Shown here: piece after piece, positions 1-5,853 of the stretch | How the letters are laid out: every line of letters starts with the position of its first letter | How positions within the stretch are numbered: the first letter of the stretch is position 1 | The notes under the pieces: generated by a model | Database searches by the model: none | Told to the model about the DNA's origin: nothing | What the model saw: the letters and a program-made list of their open reading frames with translations, nothing else | Position numbers and translations under genes: made by a program | From: an uncultured Lachnobacterium sp. | Lineage (GTDB): Bacteria > Bacillota > Clostridia > Lachnospirales > Lachnospiraceae | Direction: 5' to 3' | DNA length: 5,958 bases | Assembly: GCA_945971355.1 (NCBI GenBank) | Contig: CAMFPD010000145.1 | Span: 1 to 5,958 of the forward strand

Positions 1-281
1 TCACGTTTTGCGCCCTTGAGCATCTTGTCCTCTCCTGTATCTCCATCACTTGAGAGATGTCCAACATCAGTAATGTTCATTACACGTTTTACATCATAAC
101 CGTAATATCTCAGCGCTTTCTCCAGAACATCCTCCATAATGTAAGAACGGATATTTCCTATATGCGCAAAATGATACACAGTTGGTCCACATGTATACAT
201 TGCAATCTTACCATCCTCATTTGGAATAACATTCTCCACCTGACGAGAAAGTGTGTTATAAAACTTGAAATTATTTTCCAT
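1..281 (-). CDS. cysS: Cysteinyl-tRNA synthetase, N-terminal part (cut by left window edge)
   Basis: Class I aminoacyl-tRNA synthetase that activates cysteine with ATP and charges tRNA-Cys in the cytosol. Only the first 93 codons are present; the frame is open to the window edge, so this is a boundary truncation and not a broken gene. The N-terminal catalytic fold is recognisable: MYTCGPTVY at residues 28-36, with Cys31 expected to be a zinc ligand that selects cysteine; HIGN at 40-43, the CysRS form of the class I HIGH motif, followed by IRSY; and ITDVGHLSSDGDTGEDKM at about 70-87, typical of the family. The start ATG has a GGGAG ribosome binding site about nine bases upstream. It follows ispF after a 51-base gap with no terminator, so the two are probably co-transcribed, an arrangement I associate with Firmicutes. 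The KMSKS loop and anticodon-binding region would lie outside the window. Confidence 0.95.
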   Translation of the reverse strand, partial: MENNFKFYNTLSRQVENVIPNEDGKIAMYTCGPTVYHFAHIGNIRSYIMEDVLEKALRYYGYDVKRVMNITDVGHLSSDGDTGEDKMLKGAKR

Positions 282-332
282 TTTGTATATCTCCCTATTT
301 TCTTATTACTTACATAACTTTAATCCCACAGT

Positions 333-866
333 TTACCGCTTATGACAGCCACCACAACCATCACAATTTCCGCCTACCTGAAAGCTTCCTTCATAAAATC
401 CTGTAAGGGAACAAATTGCCTGTGCAGAGATTCCTTCCTCCCTGCCTGTAAAACCGAGCCACTCCTCAGTTGTAGCCTTTATATTAATCTGTTCCTTAGC
501 TATGCCAAGTGTTTTTGCCACATTATTTTCCATCTCTTCAATATACGGTCTAAGCTTTGGCTTTTGAGCGATAACTGTTGCATCGATGTTCTCAATTACA
601 TATCCAGACTCCTCCAGCAAGCCCTTCACGTGCTCCAGAAGCTTCATACTGGATATCCCCTTGTATGCCGGGTCTGTATCTGGGAAGTGCTTACCTATAT
701 CCCCAAGAGCTGCCGCACCAAGCAATGCATCCATTATAGCATGCACGAGCACATCTGCATCTGAGTGTCCTAACAATCCCAGTGTATGTGGAATCTCCAC
801 TCCACCAAGTATAAGTTTTCTTCCTTCTACTAGTTTATGAACATCATAGCCCATTCCTACGCGCAT
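333..866 (-). CDS. ispF: 2-C-methyl-D-erythritol 2,4-cyclodiphosphate synthase with Cys-rich C-terminal tail
   Basis: Fifth enzyme of the MEP isoprenoid pathway. It converts CDP-methylerythritol 2-phosphate to the 2,4-cyclodiphosphate with release of CMP, as a cytosolic trimer. The 177-residue product has the expected motifs: GYDVH at 6-10 (metal ligands Asp8 and His10), HSDADVLVH at 34-42 (His42 the third ligand), GDIGKHFPDTD at 55-65, and TTEEWLGFTGREEG at 132-145, the region that contacts the cytidine diphosphate and the neighbouring subunit. The family is usually about 155-160 residues. Here about 18 extra residues end in GNCDGCGGCHKR, with Cys168, Cys171, Cys174 and His175. The ATG has a good AAGGAG site nine bases upstream, inside the end of the MATE gene, and the two frames overlap by 10 bases, so translation is probably coupled. 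IspD, often adjacent or fused in other bacteria, is absent from the window. Function is secure; the role of the tail is unknown. Confidence 0.96.
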   Translation of the reverse strand: MRVGMGYDVHKLVEGRKLILGGVEIPHTLGLLGHSDADVLVHAIMDALLGAAALGDIGKHFPDTDPAYKGISSMKLLEHVKGLLEESGYVIENIDATVIAQKPKLRPYIEEMENNVAKTLGIAKEQINIKATTEEWLGFTGREEGISAQAICSLTGFYEGSFQVGGNCDGCGGCHKR

Positions 867-2230
867 TGATTTTTTCTCCTTCTATCTTCCTGCCTGTCAA
901 AATTGTGTATCCAGTCTGCTTTAAGCAGATAAATCAAAAATACTGCCGAACTGAGGCTCCATGTAATTGGGTATGCCCAAAACACCACCTGAATAGTCGG
1001 AATAATACTGGTAATTATTGTAACATAAGTTATACGGAAAATACACCAACAACCTAACATTACAAACATAGGAACAGTAGATTTTCCTGCACCACGCATA
1101 ATTCCTGCCACTGTATGTGAAAAAGCAAGCAAAAAGTAGAAAAGACTTTCTGTATGTGCCTGCAATATTCCGTAATTTACCACATCAATTTCAGAGTTAA
1201 ATAGCAGAATAAGTCTCGGCATAAAGAAATATACCAAGATTCCTATGATTTCCGCAAGTGTTATCGAACAAAAGATGCCGAAAGCAGCACCTTTTTTTGC
1301 TCTGTCATACTGTTTTGCCCCAAGATTTTGACCTATAAAGGTTGTAAGTGCCATTGAAAAACATGTAATAGGCAAAAAAGCAAAGCCTTCTATCTTAAAA
1401 TATGCACCACAGCCTGCCATAGCAGCACTTCCGAAAGAATTAATATTTGCCTGAACAACTACATTGGCTACAGATATTATAGAATTCTGAAGTCCGGAAG
1501 GAAGTCCCATATTAATAATCTGCTTTAATAATCCCATATCAAAACCAATTTTTCTAAGTTCAACAGGATACATCTGACTTTTTCCTGTAAGTCTACGCAG
1601 ACAAAGTATCGTGGCAAGAAGCTGTGAAATAATAGTGGCAAGAGCTGCAAATCCCACACCAAGCCTAAAAACTCCATTAAACAATATATCAAGCAAAATA
1701 TTCACTACTGATGAAAATATCAGATAGTATAGTGGATGCTTACTGTCTCCAACAGCCTGCATTATGCCCATACAGACATTATACAATACCACCGCCAGAG
1801 AACCAAGAAAATAAATCCTTATATATAACACAGATTGCACAAACACATCCTGTGGGGTATCCATAAGTTTAAGAATCTGAGGTGCAAACACAACTCCCAC
1901 AACAGACATTATAAGTCCGCATAATATACCGAAAGCAAGGTCTGTATGAATAGATTTCTTTACATTCTCATGATCCTTTGCACCATAGAATCTGGCAATA
2001 ATAACTCCCGCTCCCATTGCGGTTCCATTGAAAAATCCAACAAGAAGAAACATCAGACTTCCTGTAGAAGTGACTGCTGCCAGCGCATCACTTCCCAAAA
2101 AATTTCCCACAACAAGAGAATCTGCCACATTATATAACTGCTGAAACAGATTTCCTATGAACATAGGTATAGCAAATTTTATTATATTTTTTGCAATTGA
2201 ACCTTCTGTAAGATTAACTTCTGACTTCAT
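857..2230 (-). CDS. MATE-family multidrug/toxin efflux transporter
   Basis: Polytopic inner-membrane antiporter of the MATE family, which exports cationic drugs or metabolites in exchange for Na+ or H+. The substrate cannot be told from sequence. The 457-residue length fits the usual 440-460 with about 12 transmembrane helices in two homologous halves. The first half carries the clostridial MATE signature FQQLYNVADSLVVGNFLG at about 29-46, then a GAGVIIARFYGAKD loop near 73-86. The second half begins with MGLPSGLQNSIISVANVVVQ at roughly 242-261 and has the matching IGQNLGAKQYDRAKKGA loop. The ATG has GGGG five bases upstream in an A-rich context. A strong hairpin separates it from pta, so it may begin a transcript of its own; a TATTAT box at 2299-2294 is the only promoter hint, without a good -35. 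The stop overlaps the ispF start. No frameshift is seen. MATE is secure; finer naming (NorM, DinF, MepA) is not supported. Confidence 0.93.
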   Translation of the reverse strand: MKSEVNLTEGSIAKNIIKFAIPMFIGNLFQQLYNVADSLVVGNFLGSDALAAVTSTGSLMFLLVGFFNGTAMGAGVIIARFYGAKDHENVKKSIHTDLAFGILCGLIMSVVGVVFAPQILKLMDTPQDVFVQSVLYIRIYFLGSLAVVLYNVCMGIMQAVGDSKHPLYYLIFSSVVNILLDILFNGVFRLGVGFAALATIISQLLATILCLRRLTGKSQMYPVELRKIGFDMGLLKQIINMGLPSGLQNSIISVANVVVQANINSFGSAAMAGCGAYFKIEGFAFLPITCFSMALTTFIGQNLGAKQYDRAKKGAAFGIFCSITLAEIIGILVYFFMPRLILLFNSEIDVVNYGILQAHTESLFYFLLAFSHTVAGIMRGAGKSTVPMFVMLGCWCIFRITYVTIITSIIPTIQVVFWAYPITWSLSSAVFLIYLLKADWIHNFDRQEDRRRKNQCA

Positions 2231-2253
2231 TTTTTCCCCTTAGAAAAACGTGC

Positions 2254-2286
2254 GAAAGACAGGGCAGATATTCTGTCCTGTCTTTC
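2254..2286 (-). terminator. Strong hairpin between pta and MATE gene, probable terminator of pta
   Basis: The arms 2254-2268 and 2272-2286 are complementary over 15 positions with a three-base loop. Read on the minus strand, one position is an A-C mismatch; read on the plus strand the same position is a G-U pair. On the minus strand the stem is followed after GCACG by TTTTT at 2248-2244, so it fits a Rho-independent terminator for pta with a slightly distant U-tract. The alternative is a 5' stem-loop on the MATE mRNA, because a TATTAT box at 2299-2294 would start transcription close to the base of the stem. Both uses could coexist. The plus-strand reading has only a weak T-tract and no upstream plus-strand gene. 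Confidence 0.6.
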
Positions 2287-2312
2287 AGCTTTTATAATAC
2301 TTTGTTTCTTAA

Positions 2313-2348
2313 TTTAATACTATTTAATGATTTAATACTATTTTATGC
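2313..2348. repeat. 18-base imperfect tandem duplication spanning the pta stop codon
   Basis: The 13-mer tttaatactattt occurs at 2313-2325 and again at 2331-2343. Taken as 18-base units (2313-2330 and 2331-2348) the copies match at about 16 of 18 positions. The right-hand unit contains the pta stop codon and last Ala codon; the left-hand unit is just downstream of the gene. It looks like a local slippage duplication in AT-rich DNA. No function is evident. Confidence 0.6.
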
Positions 2349-3326
2349 AAGAGCAGCTGTAATGATAGCCATTGAATATACTTCTGACGCATTACATCCA
2401 CGGGATAAATCATTGATTGGAGCGTTAAGTCCAAGAAGAATTGGACCATATGCCTCGAAGTTTCCAAGACGCTGTGCAATCTTGTATCCGATATTTCCAG
2501 CATTGATATCTGGGAATATAAATGTATTTGCATGTCCAGCAACTGCTGACTCAGGACACTTTGTGCGGGCTACACGTGGTGCAACCGCTGCGTCAAACTG
2601 CAGCTCTCCTTCGATTGGAAGTTCAGGATATTTCTGCTTAGCCTTCTGTGCAGCATTACGCATTTTGTCAACATCCTCGCCCTTTCCAGATCCAAGTGTT
2701 GAATAGCTTAAGAATGCAACCTGTGGCTCGATTCCAAAGATTCTTGCACACTCTGCAGCCTCACCTGCAATTTCAACAAGCTCATCCTCTGTTGGCTTAA
2801 TGTTAATAGCGCAATCTCCCATTGCAAGAACCTCATTCTCACCTGTTGCAGATGGACGAACAAGGATGAAGCATGAAGAAACAATAGAATTTCCTGGCTT
2901 TGTTTTAATAAGCTGTAATGCAGGACGAACTGTATCTGCTGTAGAATATGTAGCTCCTCCAAGAAGAGAATCTGCAATACCCATCTTTACAAGCATTGTT
3001 CCGAAATAGTTTGCTGCTGAAAGTGTCTTTCTGGCTTCTTCTGGAGTAACACCCTTACTCTTACGAAGCTCACAGAACAGCTCAACCATCTCATCCATTC
3101 TATCAAAATTATCAGGATCTATAATCTCCGCTCCACGAATATTGAAACCACTTTCCTCTGCTTTTGCATTGATAGCTTCTGGCTTTCCAACTAAAATTGG
3201 ATGAAGGAAGTTGCTGGCAAGCAAACGAGAAGCCGCCTCTAAAATACGTGGATCCTCACCTTCTGTAAATACAATTTTCTTTGGGTCCTTTTTGAGGATG
3301 TCGATTAACTGTCCAAAACCAAACAT
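2343..3326 (-). CDS. pta: Phosphate acetyltransferase
   Basis: Interconverts acetyl-CoA plus phosphate with acetyl phosphate plus CoA. With acetate kinase this yields ATP and acetate in fermentation, or activates acetate in reverse. The 327-residue product is the short Firmicutes type: only the catalytic PTA_PTB domain, without the N-terminal P-loop/DRTGG regulatory region of the long enterobacterial form. Recognisable segments are IVFTEGEDPRILEAA (18-32), the central VAFLSYSTLGSG, and the C-terminal block from FDAAVAPRVA through CPESAVAGHANTFIFPDINAGNIGYK to PILLGLNAPINDLSRGC, which holds most of the CoA and phosphate-binding residues. A GGAG site lies 11 bases before the ATG, rather far but the only candidate. 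A 113-base leader with promoter-like boxes upstream and a strong hairpin downstream suggest a single-gene transcript. Acetate kinase, the usual neighbour, is not here. Start and function are well supported. Confidence 0.97.
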   Translation of the reverse strand: MFGFGQLIDILKKDPKKIVFTEGEDPRILEAASRLLASNFLHPILVGKPEAINAKAEESGFNIRGAEIIDPDNFDRMDEMVELFCELRKSKGVTPEEARKTLSAANYFGTMLVKMGIADSLLGGATYSTADTVRPALQLIKTKPGNSIVSSCFILVRPSATGENEVLAMGDCAINIKPTEDELVEIAGEAAECARIFGIEPQVAFLSYSTLGSGKGEDVDKMRNAAQKAKQKYPELPIEGELQFDAAVAPRVARTKCPESAVAGHANTFIFPDINAGNIGYKIAQRLGNFEAYGPILLGLNAPINDLSRGCNASEVYSMAIITAALA

Positions 3327-3373
3327 AATTATTTAATCTCCTTTATGTATATAGTAATTTTTAACCTTCACCT

Positions 3374-3402
3374 ATTCTAAACCCATCGAAGAGAAAAAAC
3401 AA
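3374..3402 (-). promoter_or_regulatory. pta: Candidate sigma-A promoter for pta
   Basis: On the minus strand a -35-like TTGTTT (3402-3397) and a -10-like TAGAAT (3379-3374) are separated by exactly 17 bases. Transcription would start about 40 bases before the pta ATG. A perfect TTGACA lies further upstream at 3412-3407, but it is 27 bases from TAGAAT and has no good -10 at 16-18 bases. An 8-base palindrome ACAATTGT straddles that second box and could be an operator. All of this is by eye; no start site is known. Confidence 0.45.
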
Positions 3403-3439
3403 CAATTGTCAACTTTTTAACGTACTTTGTTGATTTTCC

Positions 3440-4495
3440 CTATCCATATATCAGTTTTTTTAGGATAGATGCACCTTCATTTGCACTATTGTCAACAACA
3501 TAATCACAAATCTGTTTATTTCTCTTTTCTGCATCAATTGACAGTATTCTCAGAGTTTTCTCAGAAGTGTCATAGTCATCATCTATTATCTCTTTAATAA
3601 GCTGTTCTTTGTCCTTGGACACGTAGATAATTGCAGTAGGGAAATGCCTTTTCATTGCAATTGCCCCACACATATCCAAAGGCATTACTGCAAACTGCCC
3701 ATTATTAAGTACTGCCTCTATATCCTCCTGCTTAGTACCATATTTGATACCTGCATACATAGTTCTTTCGAAAAAATTTTGATTCTCAAATTCTTCTTCT
3801 GTCAAAAACTTATGCTTATCACTTTTTTTTGTACAATATGTCTTGGGACTGGCAAAGGTAGGTCCCTCACATAATTCTTTTACAATGTGATTTTTGCCCG
3901 AGCCTGACGGACCAACAAGAGCAAGCACTGATGGTATACGGATTTTTCTTTCTCTATACAGTGAAGCACTGATTATCTGCTCCACAAGAAGCACAAACTC
4001 TGTCATATTATTGACAGAGAGTATTCCAGTCATTTTCCAATTCCACGGTTTCCTCATAAGAACCGGATATGTGGCAGGACTGTCAAGAATATTATGGATT
4101 GCATCATCAAGCACCACATCAAACTGTACGAGATTCTTAGCATTACCAAGAATAATATTCTCAGGTGGAAAATCCGGGAAAGCATCCAAAATCTGCTTTG
4201 CTCTTATCCCCATAAACTGTGGATATGCCGCTGTGATAAAATACACATCAGCAATCTCCATAAGCTTTTTTATCTGCTCCTTTGTCTCCTCAGAAACAGT
4301 CTGCCTTCTGTACAATTCCTCATCATTATAGAATTCTTTGATTACAGATGCCCTGCCTGTATTCTCCCATGAATCAATTTCATCCATGGTAAGGGGTGGG
4401 ATAATGTTATACTTGGCATTCGCCATGTCGATGGCAATATCATTAAATGGTGCCGTAACATCATCCCAGTCAAGGCCTATCTTTGGTCTGATCAT
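3440..4495 (-). CDS. HAD 5'-deoxynucleotidase domain fused to degenerate guanylate-kinase-like domain
   Basis: A 351-residue two-domain protein. Residues about 1-180 resemble the NT5C-type 5'(3')-deoxyribonucleotidases of the HAD superfamily. GLDWDDV at 7-13 gives nucleophile Asp9 and acid/base Asp11; FITAAY at 86-91 gives motif II Thr88; Lys120 and LDDAIHNI at 129-136 (Asp130, Asp131) give motifs III and IV; MRKPWNW at 147-153 fits the family's P-[WY]-N segment. Residues about 187-351 resemble guanylate kinase: VGPSGSGK at 194-201, KFLTEEEFE near 229-237, YGTK at 252-255, MPLDMCGA at 271-278, and DYVVDN near 331-336. However, Asn202 replaces the Walker A Ser/Thr, the GMP-binding TTRxPRxGE stretch is shortened and altered, and the lid arginines are replaced around 301-309. 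Likely a cytosolic nucleotide phosphatase with a kinase-derived, perhaps regulatory, domain. A GAGG site eight bases before the ATG overlaps the previous stop region. Domain calls are good; substrate and kinase activity are unknown. Confidence 0.82.
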   Translation of the reverse strand: MIRPKIGLDWDDVTAPFNDIAIDMANAKYNIIPPLTMDEIDSWENTGRASVIKEFYNDEELYRRQTVSEETKEQIKKLMEIADVYFITAAYPQFMGIRAKQILDAFPDFPPENIILGNAKNLVQFDVVLDDAIHNILDSPATYPVLMRKPWNWKMTGILSVNNMTEFVLLVEQIISASLYRERKIRIPSVLALVGPSGSGKNHIVKELCEGPTFASPKTYCTKKSDKHKFLTEEEFENQNFFERTMYAGIKYGTKQEDIEAVLNNGQFAVMPLDMCGAIAMKRHFPTAIIYVSKDKEQLIKEIIDDDYDTSEKTLRILSIDAEKRNKQICDYVVDNSANEGASILKKLIYG

Positions 4496-4507
4496 CCGAT
4501 TTTCCTC

Positions 4508-4942
4508 TTATAACTCATCAATTGAGTCCATGATTGCTTCATACTCCTGCATAAACTCAGGGTCCTGCATAGTAGCACTTACACCAATTCCAATAAAGAT
4601 GAAGTAGATAATCATGATAATGCTAAAAATTGTTCCCACAATTCCTGTAACAAGACCACCGATTGAAACACCCTTGCCTCTTCCTTTCGACAGAGAGATT
4701 CCACCTAAAATTATCGCTACAATACCAAAAATCACTCCGATTCCCACACAGCATGAAATAATTGATAATATTCCAAGTATTAATGATACTACAGCCATTG
4801 CACCTGCACTTGTATCCTGCTGTGGAACTGTTCCATACGGATTTTGTTCAGATCCATTCATCTGCTGTGCAGTGTACTGTGGAGATGTATACTGTCCCTC
4901 CTGTTCATTACCATTTGGTTGTGTGTAGTTGTTGTTATCCAT
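4508..4942 (-). CDS. Small DUF4190-like membrane protein
   Basis: Function unknown. The product is about 144 residues. It has a polar N-terminal stretch of about 45 residues rich in Asn, Gln, Tyr, Pro and Gly. Then comes a hydrophobic block of two closely spaced segments (AMAVVSLILGILSIISCCVGIGVIFGIVAIILGGISL), a short basic glycine-rich loop SKGRGKG, a further hydrophobic segment (SIGGLVTGIVGTIFSIIMIIYFIFIGIG), and a short acidic tail ending DSIDEL. The A-x-SLxLGILS pattern followed by GGISLSKGR and a second helix is typical of DUF4190-type proteins of Gram-positive bacteria. An in-frame ATG at 4948 would add Met-Lys, but it lies only three bases from the AAGGAGG site (4958-4952); the ATG at 4942 is nine bases away and is preferred. 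The gene sits 32 bases after exoA and 12 bases before the HAD-kinase fusion, so it is probably co-transcribed with both. No signal peptide is evident. Confidence 0.82.
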   Translation of the reverse strand: MDNNNYTQPNGNEQEGQYTSPQYTAQQMNGSEQNPYGTVPQQDTSAGAMAVVSLILGILSIISCCVGIGVIFGIVAIILGGISLSKGRGKGVSIGGLVTGIVGTIFSIIMIIYFIFIGIGVSATMQDPEFMQEYEAIMDSIDEL

Positions 4943-4974
4943 TTTCATTTTCCTCCTTGATTAACATTAATTTA

Positions 4975-5730
4975 TTATTCAAATATATCAAGCTCTACAG
5001 GACAATGGTCCGAACCTGATATATCTGTATGTATCTTTGCATCCTTCATCTCGCTTGCAAGATTCTCTGACACAAGAAAATAGTCGATACGCCATCCGGC
5101 ATTCTTTTCTCTTGCTTTAAATCTGTATGACCACCAACTATAAATATTCTCCTGATTTGGATAAAAATATCTAAAGCTGTCAACAAAGCCGGTTTCAAGA
5201 AGCTCTGTCATCTTCTCTCTCTCCTCATCAGTAAACCCGGCATTTCTTCTGTTTGTCTTTGGATTTTTCAGGTCAATTTCCTGATGAGCCACATTCATAT
5301 CTCCACAAACTATAACACCTTTTCTTGATTTCAGTTCATTCAGATATTCTCTAAATGCATTCTCCCACTCCATCCTATAATCAAGTCTCTTAAGCTCATT
5401 CTGAGAATTTGGTGTATATACAGTCACCAGATAAAAATTATCATATTCAAGTGTAATTACTCTGCCTTCTGTATCGTGTTCCTGTATGCCTATCCCATAA
5501 GAAACTGATAGAGGCTCTTCCTTTGCAAAAATTGCAGTTCCAGAATAGCCTTTCTTCTGTGCATAATTCCAATACTGATGATATCCAGGTAGTTCAAGCT
5601 CAAGCTGTCCCTCCTGCATTTTCGTCTCCTGCAGACAGAAAAAATCTGCATCCAGCTTATTAAAATCCTCCATGAAGTTCTTCCCAACACAGGCTCTTAT
5701 TCCATTTACATTCCATGATATAAGCTTCAT
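4975..5730 (-). CDS. exoA: Exodeoxyribonuclease III / AP endonuclease (ExoA/XthA family)
   Basis: Base-excision-repair enzyme that cuts the backbone 5' to abasic sites and has 3'-5' exonuclease and 3'-phosphodiesterase activity, Mg2+ dependent. The 251-residue length is typical of the family's exonuclease-endonuclease-phosphatase fold. Motifs in order: ISWNVNGIRA at 4-13 (Asn7), LQETKMQ at 33-39 (metal ligand Glu35), GYSGTAIFAK at 61-70, VYTPNSQ at 104-110 (catalytic Tyr105), CGDMNVAH at 142-149 (Asp144, Asn146), NRRNAGFTDEER at 160-171, YSWWSYRFKAREKNAGWRIDYFLVS at about 197-221 (Asp216), and GSDHCPV at 239-245 with the Asp241-His242 catalytic pair. All expected catalytic residues are present. 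GGAGGAAG lies just before the ATG. It appears to be the first gene of a three-gene minus-strand operon with the DUF4190 protein and the HAD-kinase fusion. Nothing in it is broken or unusual. Confidence 0.97.
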   Translation of the reverse strand: MKLISWNVNGIRACVGKNFMEDFNKLDADFFCLQETKMQEGQLELELPGYHQYWNYAQKKGYSGTAIFAKEEPLSVSYGIGIQEHDTEGRVITLEYDNFYLVTVYTPNSQNELKRLDYRMEWENAFREYLNELKSRKGVIVCGDMNVAHQEIDLKNPKTNRRNAGFTDEEREKMTELLETGFVDSFRYFYPNQENIYSWWSYRFKAREKNAGWRIDYFLVSENLASEMKDAKIHTDISGSDHCPVELDIFE

Positions 5731-5747
5731 TTGTCTTCCTCCAATAT

Positions 5748-5761
5748 ATTATACAATTATA
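5748..5761 (-). promoter_or_regulatory. exoA: Two possible -10 boxes upstream of exoA
   Basis: Two perfect TATAAT hexamers occur on the minus strand, at 5761-5756 and 5753-5748. The farther one would start transcription near 5749 and leave room for the GGAGGAAG ribosome binding site. The nearer one would start almost on that site and is less likely. No convincing -35 (TTGACA-like) box is seen 16-18 bases upstream of either, so this is a weak call supported mainly by the position at the head of the operon. Confidence 0.35.
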
Positions 5762-5840
5762 CCTTAAGTTTTCTATTTCTTCACCTTCTTTTTTTCTGAA
5801 ATTTTTTCCTATGTTTTACTGTATTCAAACTTCGCACTTG
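5762..5840. other. AT-rich spacer between exoA promoter region and the GC-richer right end
   Basis: Very AT-rich DNA with T-runs on the plus strand near 5789-5797 and 5802-5807. I see no coding frame, hairpin or clear promoter. If the right-end element is transcribed on the plus strand its promoter should lie here, but no good -35/-10 pair is visible; TGCATTTAT at 5839-5847 is at best a poor extended -10. Confidence 0.5.
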
Positions 5841-5853
5841 CATTTATGGTGGA

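Noticed and set aside
342..764. Plus-strand open frames opposite ispF and, similarly, opposite pta, the fusion gene and the DUF4190 gene
   Set aside because: They are antisense shadows of well-supported genes, lack ribosome binding sites, and their products have no recognisable motifs.
3411..3430. Possible catabolite-response element (CcpA site) around ACGT upstream of pta
   Set aside because: Only about half of the consensus positions agree and the half-sites are not symmetrical.
3407..3440. Rho-independent terminator after the HAD-kinase gene (CAACAA ... TTGTTG followed by TTTTTT on the minus strand)
   Set aside because: The stem is only about six AT-rich pairs around a loop of more than 20 bases, too weak to call, although the T-run is suggestive. 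The same bases serve as the pta -35 region.
4943..4948. Upstream in-frame ATG as start of the DUF4190-like gene
   Set aside because: It lies only three bases from the AGGAGG site; the ATG six bases downstream has a better nine-base spacing. The choice changes the product by only two residues.
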